Source: an uncultured Shewanella sp. (GTDB lineage Bacteria; Pseudomonadota; Gammaproteobacteria; Enterobacterales; Shewanellaceae). Taken from it: a stretch of DNA of 64,000 nt. The notes under the pieces are model-generated. The model was not told where the DNA came from and did no database searches. It was given only the letters and a program-made list of their open reading frames with translations. The position numbers and the translations under genes are program-made. The stretch covers positions 124,001 through 188,000 of the forward strand of contig NZ_CANMUW010000008.1 in NCBI RefSeq assembly GCF_947501225.1, written 5' to 3'. Within the stretch, counting starts at the first letter, position 1; each line of letters opens with the position of its first letter. This document shows, piece by piece, positions 28,615 to 38,500 of the stretch.

Positions 28615-29382
28615 CTAAAGCGGTGTTACTACCTCAGAGCTCAATGGTTCTGCATTGACCGTCTGTGTCTCTTGATAAAACTTATAATTAAGCAGTTTTA
28701 TATCGAGCTGTTTACTTCCCTTTTCAAAGTGAGTCAGACGGATCGGAAGATAACCGAGATCCGGTGCCATCCAGAAGAATGTCTGTCTCTTATTATTGTC
28801 TCTGACCACCTCTATCTTAACGGTTTCATAGCTGCCGCTTTCGATATTCATCCTCTCTTTTCCGACCACCCTGAAGCCATACTCATCGAGCTCACCACTT
28901 TTTACCATGACGTAGTGTAGTTCTTTCTTGCCTTTAGCTAAATCGAGTCTGAACTGTAACTGCACCATTAAAGGGTCATAGAGGATATCTGTGTATGGCA
29001 GTTTTGCTCTCTCATCTTTATAACGGCTATGAACGACCTCTTGCCCCTTAGCGAAGGCGGCCTGCTCCTGATAACTTGGACCGGTCCCTTTGCGGTTATG
29101 GGTATAGCGCATGGGGGTGAGTTGTTGGTCATTGAGGGTAAAATCACTGACAATATTTCTTCTGTCGGAGAGTACCAACAGGCTGACATCACTATCGAAT
29201 CGATATTGATAAAGATTCCCCTCGGCTTCTGGTAGCTGGTATCTGGCTTTTCCCAGCTCTATGCTGCCGTAATTAACCTGATATTCAGCCGTGTGGGGTG
29301 TCAATGGTCCGGGCTCAGCGCTTAGGAAAAAGCTAAAGCATAATAAATTCGTTGCCAATACAAGTCGTTTACCGATAGACAA
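28615..29382 (-). CDS. DUF3108-like periplasmic protein
   Basis: Exported beta-rich protein resembling the DUF3108 family: AEYQVNYGSIELGKARYQL, a RFDSDVSLLVLSDRR stretch, YDPLMVQLQFRLDL, then FWMAPDLGYLPIRLTHFEKG. The function of the family is unknown; it is often placed at the envelope. The frame is open to 29499, but AAGGAG sits six bases before a TTG at 29382, and starting there gives a clean signal peptide (KRLVLATNLLCFSFFLSAEPG). I therefore call a 255-residue product with a TTG start. It converges on the YciI-like gene with a hairpin between. Confidence 0.8.
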   Translation of the reverse strand: MSIGKRLVLATNLLCFSFFLSAEPGPLTPHTAEYQVNYGSIELGKARYQLPEAEGNLYQYRFDSDVSLLVLSDRRNIVSDFTLNDQQLTPMRYTHNRKGTGPSYQEQAAFAKGQEVVHSRYKDERAKLPYTDILYDPLMVQLQFRLDLAKGKKELHYVMVKSGELDEYGFRVVGKERMNIESGSYETVKIEVVRDNNKRQTFFWMAPDLGYLPIRLTHFEKGSKQLDIKLLNYKFYQETQTVNAEPLSSEVVTPL

Positions 29383-29593
29383 TGAAATCTCCTTAGGAAA
29401 GATAGTTTCAGATACTCTTCCAGTTATGAGCATAGCAATATTTTTCTCATCTTGATATTCGACAAGATTATTGGGCTTCGGTTCATTGAAGCTTATCAAG
29501 AGTAGGTCATACCGAGCCGGTATCGAATAAAATTATCTTCTTTGTGATAAATAGTTGGTGCAGTGAGTCGGGATAATTATCAAACCAGCCTGA

Positions 29594-29965
29594 TTAAAAC
29601 GGGAGTTGTAATACCAGAGTCGCTATATCGGGTTGCCACTCATACTCTTGCAAACGTATTTTTCCACGATTGACCACAACCCCTTCATTCCTTAAATGCT
29701 CCATCTGCTCTCGGTAGGGCTGCGAGTGTTCATCAAAAGAGATCCGACCCTGACTGTTGATAACTCTATACCAGGGAAGCGCCATTATATCAGGTGCTGA
29801 TTTGAGTGCTTTGGAGACATAACGGGCCCTTCCTGGTAAACCGGCCAGGTCGGCAATTTTGCCGTACGAGCTGACCCTGCCATGGGGAATCATGCTGACA
29901 ATAAACCAAATTTTTTCCATGGGTGAGAATCTCTTTTGATCTGTCACCACTGCTCCCGTTCTCAT
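29594..29965 (-). CDS. Alkyltransferase-like (ATL) DNA-binding protein
   Basis: Relative of the DNA-binding domain of O6-alkylguanine methyltransferases. The active-site PCHR is replaced by PWYR (ALPWYRVINSQGRIS), so the methyl-accepting cysteine is missing, as in Atl1 and E. coli YbaZ. Such proteins flip out and shield O6-alkylguanine and hand it to nucleotide-excision repair. Other motifs: IPHGRVSSYGKIADLAG (helix-turn-helix) and RARYVSKAL with the arginine finger. ATG 29965 (123 residues) aligns with YbaZ; a TTG further upstream and an ATG at 29920 are alternatives. Confidence 0.88.
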   Translation of the reverse strand: MRTGAVVTDQKRFSPMEKIWFIVSMIPHGRVSSYGKIADLAGLPGRARYVSKALKSAPDIMALPWYRVINSQGRISFDEHSQPYREQMEHLRNEGVVVNRGKIRLQEYEWQPDIATLVLQLPF

Positions 29966-30107
29966 TTTTCGGCTGTTACATCTTATCCTCAAAGAGAGAG
30001 ACAGACCAGAGTATAAGCCTGGATGTGATACTGTTCGATACCTTTGTTCTTGTTTTGCTTTTCATGTTGTTACATGTTTAAGTTGCTGTAATAGAAGGTA
30101 AAACGCC

Positions 30108-30845
30108 TTGAAAGGCTTAGCGTTGACGGTGATAATGACATTTTTGTCGGTGTTACAAATGTATTTTATTCATAAAGCAGGGCTTCCCTTAACCCTTATA
30201 TTTATCATGCTCTCCTGCAGCACTTATGCTCAAGGTTCTCGTCACATTGCCGATCCGTTAAATCTAACCACGACCCTGGGAGCGGGCTTCGATGCCGATG
30301 TTCTGAAAGTGGCTGGTCGCCTTGGAGGTGATAGTCAGAAGATTGAAATAAGCTCAAACTTTGGCGGAGATAAATGGCATCTGGCGTATCTCTATTCGCC
30401 GCAGACTCAGTTAAGCAACTGGAATGTTAGCGCGTCAATTAAGCATGGTAAAACGGACACCGAGATAGGCCGTTTTAACCACTACCAATATCAACTGGGT
30501 ATTATCAGTGAATTCAGTGGCTGGATGGAAACCTCTGTATTTACCGAGTTAGGCGCAAACTACCTGAGTGTGAGAGATTATCCCGATAACGACAGCTTGA
30601 CTGCACAGGCCAGTGTTACGATTCTTAAACCCTGGAGCGACAGGTGGTATAACGCCCTGGTGGCGAAGAGTAGTGCTGCCATAGATGGCAGTGAACGTTA
30701 TGAAACTCATGGATGGCTCTCAACAGGTTATCGATTGACCGAGCGTTGGTCATGGGAGATACAGTATCGGTATGAGTCTGTTCGATATGAGGGGATGAAT
30801 GAAGAGGAGACAAACTGGAGCTTTGCAATTCAGTCCCAGTTTTGA
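30108..30845 (+). CDS. Outer-membrane beta-barrel-like protein of unknown function
   Basis: The mature part alternates polar and hydrophobic residues in amphipathic strands rich in aromatic residues (WHLAYLYSPQTQLSNW, YQLGIISEFSGWMET, YRLTERWSWEIQYRYESV). It ends in phenylalanine (AIQSQF), the usual BamA-recognition end of outer-membrane barrels. About eight to ten strands fit the length. The start is uncertain: TTG 30108 has a GAAGG upstream, ATG 30135 and ATG 30159 are in frame, and 30159 would give the most normal signal peptide (ending near STYAQ). I do not recognise the family. It stands alone on the plus strand. Confidence 0.7.
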   Translation: MKGLALTVIMTFLSVLQMYFIHKAGLPLTLIFIMLSCSTYAQGSRHIADPLNLTTTLGAGFDADVLKVAGRLGGDSQKIEISSNFGGDKWHLAYLYSPQTQLSNWNVSASIKHGKTDTEIGRFNHYQYQLGIISEFSGWMETSVFTELGANYLSVRDYPDNDSLTAQASVTILKPWSDRWYNALVAKSSAAIDGSERYETHGWLSTGYRLTERWSWEIQYRYESVRYEGMNEEETNWSFAIQSQF

Positions 30846-30939
30846 TGACTCAATATTTGAGCGAAGGGATGGAGCTGAGGGCGGACTCTGACTGCGGCAT
30901 CGACAGAGTGTTAGGGCTGTCAGTGTCCCAAAGAGCATA

Positions 30940-32661
30940 TCATACCGCCTCTGCTGTCCCTTGCTGCAACTCAGCCTCTTTCGATGGCGTTACAGCGCAC
31001 TTATGAAACATCACCAGGCCAAAGGCGGTAATTAAACCGAAACAGCCTATGATGTACCACATGAGGTCGGGTCGATGGGCGCTCCTGGCCACCTCTCCAT
31101 AGAGATAACCCGATAGCGGGCCTGCGAGTAAAAATCCGATGGCGGAGGAGACAAAGTAATAGCCCATAAACATGGCCTTCTTCTCGTCTGGTGCAAAGCT
31201 GGCCACATACTCCTGGCTCTTGGGAGATGCAACCATCTCGCCGACGGAGAAGACCAGAATAGAGGTCAACACCATAAAGCCTCCCATGATCACACCATGG
31301 GCAATGCCACCCAGTGCGGTCCCCAATGATATGATGACGGTACCTGCAACTAACACAGGTAGCGCTTGAAAGCGTTCGATAAAGCGGCTGATCATCACCT
31401 GAAGCAGAACAATGGAGAGAAAGTTAAGTCCAATCAAATACTCGGGGTTTATCTGTCGGTGTTGTGCCTGGTAGTTTTGAGCGAACTTAACGGCACTGGA
31501 GGGGTCTTGTGCAATGGACGCTAACCCAATGCTTAATTCATTAACAGGAACCATCACCTTAGCGTGCACCAACTCGAAATAAGCCTGATCTATGTCTAAT
31601 TCATTGATTGCATGGGCCTGTGCGAGCCTGATGAGCTCACTCTGCAGAGTGTGGATATCGACAGGCGCTAAGAAATTTAATAATGCCGGATATTGTGACA
31701 GCATGCTCAAAAGATCTGATGTGTCTACAAAGTCGCGGATGAAGATAGGGAGGGTAATAAATATCTGTTGGTACACCATCCAGAATCCTGAGAGGATAAG
31801 CAGGTAGATAACGAAGGGTTTATTACCCAGACTAATTTTTTGTCGGTACCATGGCTGCTTAAAATCTGAAGTCGCAGCCAGGTTCCACAATAGATGCCCG
31901 CTAAACCAGGCAAAGTAGATAATTAATGTCGTTTCTCCGGATATCCATTTGGCACCATATGACATCAGGATAACTAAGGTACCAAAAAAAAGGATAGCAA
32001 AACGGATGTTACCCAGTACTTGTTGAATATCGGTAAATACTGCACTCAGTGGCTTTCCTGCCTGTCTCTTGCGATCGGTTGGCTCCTTATAGAACAGCAG
32101 AGCAGGAATAAAGTTAACCGCTATCCAGAACGAAGACATGATGAACACCCAGTCCCAACTGATCGCGCGTACGTAGCCGGCGATGAATGGACCGAGAAAA
32201 CCGCCGATATTCACCATCATATAAAAAATACCGAAACCCAGCCCGCGGTTGGTTTCATCGGTCGTGCGGGCAATTGTACCGGTAACAACCGGTTTAAAAC
32301 AGGCTGCGCCAAGGGCTACGCCCATGAAGGCGATAAAGAAACCGGCGAAAGAATCGACCTGTCCGAGAAAGAAGTAACAGGGACTCATGATGAGGTAGGC
32401 GATTAAAAACATCTTTCGGTACCCATATCGGTCGGCTAACGCGCCGGTTAACACGGGAAAGAGGTAGAGGAAAAAGGGGATCATACCCTGCAGTAAGCCA
32501 CGCTCCTGATCCGTGAAGCCTAAACCACCTTGCCGTGCCGGTGAGGTCATATAGAGAGACGAGAGGGTGAAAAAACCATACCAGGCAAGGCGTTCAAATA
32601 TCTCCATGGTATTGGCAACGAAGAAGGTTCCGGGCAGAGGTGTGCGTTTTACTCGTGACAT
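30940..32661 (-). CDS. POT/MFS-type transporter with a large internal insertion
   Basis: Inner-membrane transporter of 573 residues. The N-terminal half has the major facilitator pattern close to proton-dependent oligopeptide transporters: MEIFERLAWYGFFTL, ALADRYGYRKMFLI, then GIFYMMVNIGGFLGPFIAGY. Between the two halves, about residues 305-410, is a hydrophilic, helix-like insertion (LAPVDIHTLQSELIRL, ELDIDQAYFELVHAK) not usual for the family. The ExxER-type motif (EIFER) needed by proton-coupled POT members is present. Substrate unknown; peptides or small metabolites are the best guess. It is monocistronic and divergent from def. Confidence 0.85.
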   Translation of the reverse strand: MSRVKRTPLPGTFFVANTMEIFERLAWYGFFTLSSLYMTSPARQGGLGFTDQERGLLQGMIPFFLYLFPVLTGALADRYGYRKMFLIAYLIMSPCYFFLGQVDSFAGFFIAFMGVALGAACFKPVVTGTIARTTDETNRGLGFGIFYMMVNIGGFLGPFIAGYVRAISWDWVFIMSSFWIAVNFIPALLFYKEPTDRKRQAGKPLSAVFTDIQQVLGNIRFAILFFGTLVILMSYGAKWISGETTLIIYFAWFSGHLLWNLAATSDFKQPWYRQKISLGNKPFVIYLLILSGFWMVYQQIFITLPIFIRDFVDTSDLLSMLSQYPALLNFLAPVDIHTLQSELIRLAQAHAINELDIDQAYFELVHAKVMVPVNELSIGLASIAQDPSSAVKFAQNYQAQHRQINPEYLIGLNFLSIVLLQVMISRFIERFQALPVLVAGTVIISLGTALGGIAHGVIMGGFMVLTSILVFSVGEMVASPKSQEYVASFAPDEKKAMFMGYYFVSSAIGFLLAGPLSGYLYGEVARSAHRPDLMWYIIGCFGLITAFGLVMFHKCAVTPSKEAELQQGTAEAV

Positions 32662-32901
32662 AGTAAGCTTGATATATTGTATGCAATTTGATTTATACTA
32701 TCGATTAGTATTGGGGAATACAAGTCAACAGGGTGAGTTCATGGGGAGAAACTGTTTTTAATAGCTGAGCTAGAGGTTATAAAAGTGTGAAAAGAGAAAA
32801 TACCGATAGCCACTATCGGGTTAAATAATTGTTTGAATAGTTGCCTTTAATGATAATTAGGTCATAATGACGCCAATTTTTTCTCAACATGTGATCTTGA
32901 A

Positions 32902-33393
32902 ATGGCTGTACTGGATATTCTGACAATTCCCGATGAACGTTTAAAAAGAAAAGCTCAGCCCGTTAAGGATATCGAATCGGTACAAGGCGTTATTGACGAC
33001 CTGCTCGATACTATGTACGACACCGAAGATGGAATTGGTCTGGCCGCGACTCAGGTTGGCAGTGTTCATGCCATCTTAGTCATCGATCTGTCGCCTGAGA
33101 GAAATCAGCCTCAAGTGCTTATTAACCCAGAGATTATTGAAGCAGAAGGGGAGTTCGTCGGAGAGGAGGGCTGTCTTTCAATCCCGGGTTACAGAGCCAA
33201 GGTTGCCAGAAACGAAAAAATTAAGATCAGCGCCCTTGACCGTAACGGTGAGCCATTCGAGATAGAAAGCGATACCTTCTTAGCCATTGTCATACAGCAT
33301 GAGATGGATCACCTGCAAGGCGTAGTATTTACCGATCACCTTTCAAAACTTAAACAGCAGATAGCCCTTAAGAAGGTCAGAAAATATCGATAG
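32902..33393 (+). CDS. def: Peptide deformylase (stand-alone copy)
   Basis: Removes the formyl group from the N-terminal methionine of nascent proteins. The three signature motifs are complete: GIGLAATQVG, EEGCLSIPG (metal-ligand Cys) and IQHEMDHLQGVVF (two His ligands and catalytic Glu). At 163 residues it is a normal type I enzyme. It is not next to fmt as the main gammaproteobacterial copy usually is, so it is probably a second deformylase; that cannot be confirmed from this window. The start ATG is fixed by MAVLDILTIPDERL. A stem-loop follows the stop. Confidence 0.93.
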   Translation: MAVLDILTIPDERLKRKAQPVKDIESVQGVIDDLLDTMYDTEDGIGLAATQVGSVHAILVIDLSPERNQPQVLINPEIIEAEGEFVGEEGCLSIPGYRAKVARNEKIKISALDRNGEPFEIESDTFLAIVIQHEMDHLQGVVFTDHLSKLKQQIALKKVRKYR

Positions 33394-33428
33394 ATCTTGA
33401 ATATCGATCTGCTGTTTTAACCTGAACT

Positions 33429-33456
33429 GCCCGTTATCGGTTGTCTGATAGCGGGC
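33429..33456 (+). terminator. Probable terminator of def overlapping the kinase 3' end
   Basis: GCCCGTTATC and GATAGCGGGC form a ten-base stem (one wobble) with an eight-base loop followed by ATTTTA. It spans the last codons of the converging histidine kinase gene. Confidence 0.55.
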
Positions 33457-34831
33457 ATTTTAGTGTAAGGGGGATCGCCATGGTTATGGATAGGCCGCCA
33501 TCGCTGCCATTTCGGGCTGTGACCTCGCCTCCCAATAATTTTATGCTTTGCTTTACTATGGCGAGACCTAAGCCGTAACCGCCTTGGCTCGAGTGTCGCG
33601 CCTCATCCAATCTGGTAAAGGGGTTAAACAGGGTGATGAGTTCACCTTCCTGAATGCCCGGCCCATCATCTGAAATGTCCAGTGTCAATCGGTTTTCAGA
33701 CACCTGAGACTCAACCACTACTTTGCAGTTATGCCCTGCATATTTGAGCGCGTTTCGAAGCACATTCTCGATGGCACTGATAAGGTAGCTGGAATCAGTG
33801 TGTAGGGAGTGCTCCTCCCCCGACTCAAGCCACAGGATCTCCTGTTCCGCTTTGGCCTCAAACTGAATATCTCTCAATATCTTCTCTCTCAGGGAGCTTA
33901 AAGTAAAGCTTGTGGGGTTAAGTGCCAGATAGGCATTATTGAGTCGACTGTAATTTAAGATACTGTTGATCAACTTGGCCATCTGCACATTCTGATCTTT
34001 GAACCTGTTTATCAGCGGGAGTTGCTCCGTCGTTGCCTGCTTCTCCAGCAGATGCAGGGCTATCTCTTGTCTGGCAAGGGGAGTTCTTAGTTCGTGGGAT
34101 ACATCCCTTAATAGCCTTTCCTGATTTTGCATGCTGTTTTGCAGCTGCTCGGCCATATGGTCAAACTCTGTCGCCAGATGGTAAAACTCAGGTTCTTTGA
34201 CCGAAAAGTGATGGGCGATCCGCGTGGTTAACTTGCCACTGGCCAGTGCCTTTGTACCCTGTTGCAGGTGGGTCAGTGGCCGAATGAGGTAGCGGCCAAG
34301 CAGGGATGAGAACAGTATCAGCACAGTGATGCCAACTAAGGTTCTGATCAACCATAGGCTGGTGCTGAGTTGTTGTGCAGGGTGAAGATCGGCATTTAAT
34401 TGAACCACCAGAGTCAATGGGGATTCAGGCTTGATGCTTGATGGCAAAGGGATGCCGATCAAAGGCTTTCTGACACGATCCCCCATAGGCTGCTGTAGCT
34501 GCCTGGTATACTGCAACTTGAATACAAAATGGGGGTGCATCTCTCTCAGGCTGACCGAATTTTGTTCGTTATCGAGAATATAGAGAGTGAAAGCTTGTTG
34601 TTCCTCCCACTGTGCAAGTCCGGCGATATCATTTTTATCGATGAGTTGACCGGCTTCGTTGGCCAATTTCTGTAGGTGTTGTTGAGTCGATTCCGGTAGT
34701 GTCAGCAGCCGGTTCAACACAACATCTTCAATGGCGGTCGCAATGAGAAGGATCGCCAACAGTGATACGGCAAAGTATCCGAACAGTTTAAATTGCAGGT
34801 GTGAGAATAGCCCGGTAAAAGGTAGCAGCAT
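33434..34831 (-). CDS. Orphan sensor histidine kinase
   Basis: Transmembrane two-component kinase. TM1 (FGYFAVSLLAILLIATAIEDVV) and TM2 (LIRTLVGITVLILFSSLLGRYL) flank a periplasmic sensor of about 125 residues. HAMP, HisKA with phospho-acceptor His in LLRDVSHELRTPLARQEIAL, and the ATPase domain with N box ENVLRNALKYAG, DDGPGIQ and GGYGLGLAIVKQ follow. The general layout is like CpxA. No response regulator is adjacent on either side, so the partner lies elsewhere. The frame opens at TTG 34858; ATG 34831 is taken here, but neither start has a clear ribosome site. Confidence 0.9.
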   Translation of the reverse strand: MLLPFTGLFSHLQFKLFGYFAVSLLAILLIATAIEDVVLNRLLTLPESTQQHLQKLANEAGQLIDKNDIAGLAQWEEQQAFTLYILDNEQNSVSLREMHPHFVFKLQYTRQLQQPMGDRVRKPLIGIPLPSSIKPESPLTLVVQLNADLHPAQQLSTSLWLIRTLVGITVLILFSSLLGRYLIRPLTHLQQGTKALASGKLTTRIAHHFSVKEPEFYHLATEFDHMAEQLQNSMQNQERLLRDVSHELRTPLARQEIALHLLEKQATTEQLPLINRFKDQNVQMAKLINSILNYSRLNNAYLALNPTSFTLSSLREKILRDIQFEAKAEQEILWLESGEEHSLHTDSSYLISAIENVLRNALKYAGHNCKVVVESQVSENRLTLDISDDGPGIQEGELITLFNPFTRLDEARHSSQGGYGLGLAIVKQSIKLLGGEVTARNGSDGGLSITMAIPLTLKCPLSDNR

Positions 34832-34992
34832 AATCAGGTGAGTCTGGTATTGTCGCAAATGGTAATCGTTCTCATCATGTTATCCGAATGAGCAACCCTG
34901 TTCCACATCTAACTTCGATAAATTTGAACATAGATGCTTAATCGTTAGATAATGAATACTCCGCACTTAGTACCGCAAATAAAGATATATCG

Positions 34993-35499
34993 ATGAACGT
35001 GATCCTGCTAACCCATGAAAGAGAGGTCGAACGGCCAACCAATACCGGATCCGTGGCATTGAAAGCTTACCCTCAGTGGTGTCGGCGGATAATCTGGTCA
35101 AGGGTCAGTCCCGATGAAACTGTTCTTGAGTTGCTGCAGCAAAGCAGTACGGCGGTTTTATATCCTGCAGTGACCTGCCAATCAGGTGTGAGTGAAGATG
35201 CCAACAGTAATGAGACAATAGTTTCAGGCAGTTACCTTACCGAGTTACCCGAGACGCTGATCATTATAGATGCGACCTGGCAGGAGGCGAGGAAGATGAT
35301 CCGCCAGAGCCCCTATCTGCAGCAGGCGAATAAATTTGCACTTCCCGATCTTCAGTCCCGTTTTAAGTTGAGGCGTAATCAGGTAGAGGGAGGCTTGTGC
35401 ACATTAGAGTGCATCATAAGCCTGTGTCTGCTCAATGAGCGGTATGCCGAAGCGGAAAATCTGGAGCAGTTATTTCTCTCCGTGAATCAAGCTCGATGA
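34993..35499 (+). CDS. Short DTW-domain protein (tRNA aminocarboxypropyltransferase-like)
   Basis: Member of the DTW family, whose characterised members (TapT/YfiP) add a 3-amino-3-carboxypropyl group from SAM to uridine 47 of tRNAs. Motifs: ILLTHEREVERPTNTGS, LIIIDATWQEARKMIRQSPYL (the DxTW core), and RRNQVEGGLCTLECI. It is 168 residues and begins directly at the SAM-binding core. The N-terminal cysteine cluster (zinc site) found in YfiP is absent, and I see no cysteine codons just upstream. It may be a short-form subfamily with the same or an altered target. Confidence 0.82.
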   Translation: MNVILLTHEREVERPTNTGSVALKAYPQWCRRIIWSRVSPDETVLELLQQSSTAVLYPAVTCQSGVSEDANSNETIVSGSYLTELPETLIIIDATWQEARKMIRQSPYLQQANKFALPDLQSRFKLRRNQVEGGLCTLECIISLCLLNERYAEAENLEQLFLSVNQAR

Positions 35500-35524
35500 A
35501 AGGATGACAGGAGAGGGAACTCAT

Positions 35525-35561
35525 AAAAAAATGTCGCCGGAGAGAGACTCTCCGGCGACAT
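35525..35561 (-). terminator. Intrinsic terminator of the metzincin operon
   Basis: Perfect 14-base arms (ATGTCGCCGGAGAG and complement) with a three-base loop. Read on the minus strand, the stem runs straight into a T7 tract. It lies about 40 bases past the metalloprotease stop and could partly serve the converging DTW gene as well. Confidence 0.93.
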
Positions 35562-35598
35562 GGATTTTATTCAACTATTTAACTTTACCCATCTTTGC

Positions 35599-38500
35599 TC
35601 AATCAAGCACCGGCAGATAGGTAAGGGTCAAACGGTCTCGTTCAAGCTGACCATTCAACAGCTCGCCAACCGTACCCGATGAAAGTTCAACGTCCATCGA
35701 TCCCGGGTTGTTTTGTATGAAGGCTTCGACACTCTCAATACGTGCGATCAGATTCTTCGCCAGGGTATTTTCGGCTGTAGCGACATAGATACGACCATTG
35801 AGCGAGATCTGTGCCTGAGTATCAAGCGCCGGGCCAGCCAGGTGGATACCTACATATTCGCGCCATACTCTCGCTTTTTGCTCGCCTTTATAGTCACTGT
35901 CTACCGAGGCTAGAACCACCTGACGTAACATCATCTCAAGCAGGTTGCTCTTACCCTTAGGCTGACCGTTGACGGTATCGAAACCAAAGTAACGGGATAC
36001 CATGCGATCGTAGTTAGGCAGAGGCTCGATACTCTGAGTGGCAAAGTCGACATAGTTAGGTAGCAACTCATCGAGTTTTCCGCTTGCACCACAAGACTCG
36101 GCGAACAGCGCTGTGCCGCCGCTTGTTAGCCCGGGACCATCGCCCATTACCATCTTACATAGCATATCTTTGAAGTTATCGCCGACCTCTGGAAGGTCAA
36201 CCAGTGCCTTATAACCACGGCCGGTTGTGCTACGAGCGGTCGTGCGGGAAACCAGCGCGCGAACGGCAAGCAGTTTGTCCGGCCATACGCCCAACACATC
36301 ACGCTCGTTGACATAGGGGTGGTTTGGTGACGATGCCGGCACCTTGATACCGTTAAGCAGTCGTCCTGAGAAGACCACATCCATATCCAGCTTGTCATGG
36401 AAGCTTGGGTTGATTGCATAGTTAAGGATCAGCTCCTTAAGGGCCTCGGGTGAGTCAGAGAATTTACTGATCACTTCACCGGGTTCGAGCTGCGCCTTCA
36501 TATCGCCACTCTTGAAGCGATACTGAGCCAGAAGTTCGGCGAAGTTGTATGATTTTCTCATGGCAACTGAGCCATCATCGGCCATCTTGAAGGTGACTTC
36601 GACGCTGGCATCATTTTCACCTGCCAGAGTCAGGAAGAAGTCAGCGGCGTCGTTCAGGGCTCGTTGATTGTTGCAGTACCAAGCCGTTGCCGAGTCATCT
36701 TTACATGGCTCGACGAAGTAGTTTTCAGGCAGTCCGAAAATATTTTCCAGGCTACTGATATCTTCGACAAACTGACGAATCTCATCGAAACGACGCTTAC
36801 GGCCGACGGCATAGCTGATAGTATGATCTTCGAACAGGGTCTGACGGTTATGTCTCAGGTTCGTGGTTTCATAGCTATCGTTATACTTATCGATATAGAA
36901 CTGGGCGATGTCATTAAGGTTTTCGCCGGCATCACCGCGGTTACAGTTACTGTTCAGAGATACGTGACCATCTGTACAGAATGAGTAACTGCGCAGGTCG
37001 TGCTGCTGAGCTATGTTGTATAAAGCTCCGAAACGGGTATCACCGTTGACATTGCCGTCCATAAGCTCCTGACGACGTTTCTCATCTTCCTCTTTTAACG
37101 ATACAAACTTGAGACCGTTTTCAGATCCCGCCTTTAGCTCGACCTCACGGGCATAACCGAAACGAAGTGCGGCAAGATCGTAGGGCTGTAACATGGTGGC
37201 AAAACGGTTGACGTTATAGTCCATCTGACTGGAGAACTCTGCCTTGGCCGTCAGGTTGGGGTAGCCTGCAGCGCTAAACGCGTCATGGAGTGCATCGAGC
37301 TCTGTTTCACTGAAGGTGTTAGCCGCATCGGTACTTCCCGAGAAGTTATGTCTCAAACCGAAGGTATGGCCAAGTTCGTGGCTTAACGTCCCGGCGAAAG
37401 CCTGGGCTGCCAGCTTTGTCGTTAACTCATCCTGTAAAGAGATAGGCATCTCCTCGAAGGCAATAAGCTCACCACCTATGTTGCCGTCGACCCATAACGA
37501 TGGATTCTTCCAGTCGATCTCGTGATCTTTGACGCCTCTTGGCAATTCACGGTTTTTACCACCATCGGCAAAGACCGTATCCATGTGCATCATGCTGTTC
37601 TCTGACCAAAATGCCTGTGTATCGGCATCAAATTCGACCAGATTCTCGAACGTGCTGTCGACCGGTAGTTGTGGCAGTGTGATAGCCGAAACCGCTAACA
37701 CGGTATCAGGCTTGGCAAACTCTGCGCTATCGACAGCCGTGCCGGTAACGTTGACCGCTTCGGCAGTTGCCGTCGATGTGTATGGAACACCGGTGAGTTC
37801 GGTTGCCGTTGTCGCATCTAACTTACCGCGATTGTAGTCCAGGCGCACCTGACGGTAGTAGCGAACCGCACCCTGTTTGAGGTTAGAGCTGTACTGGTTT
37901 ACCCGGGCACTGACAATTTCACCTGTAGCCGGGTTAGCAGCCGAGGGACCATAGCCGGCTAAACCGTTATCAAGGGGCTCGTCGAAAAGCGTAATGTTGC
38001 TGTAGCGCAGGTCACCGTGACGTTTATCGTGAGCTTGTTCGATTACCAGTTCAGGGAAGCCGGTCTTGTAAAGCTTGTTTTGGATATTCAGTGCAGTGAT
38101 CGTCTGATGTGCTGCATCCAGATATGGTTTGTTCTTCGGCAGGAAGAAGTTATTGCTCATGTAGTAAGTTAAGGTTTTCTTTGCCGGATCTACACGGTTC
38201 ATGTAGGTACGAACATAACCATCTACGCCTGCACTGTCTGTCGCATCACGGTAACTGTGATCCGATGTGAAGAAGCCGTAGGTGCCATTTTCATTCGGGC
38301 TGTAGGGGATTGGTTGATAATCCTTACTCGCCAGTTCATCGATGGCTACGATAGAGATATATTCTGTGCTCGTAAAGGAGAGGTTATCCAGGCTGCCGTT
38401 ATAAAACTTATTGAGACACCGGGGCTCGGCTTGATAGGTGTGCTCAATTTCGAAGTTGATGACACCCTTGGCCAGATCCATCTCATAGCCTTTCCAGTCA

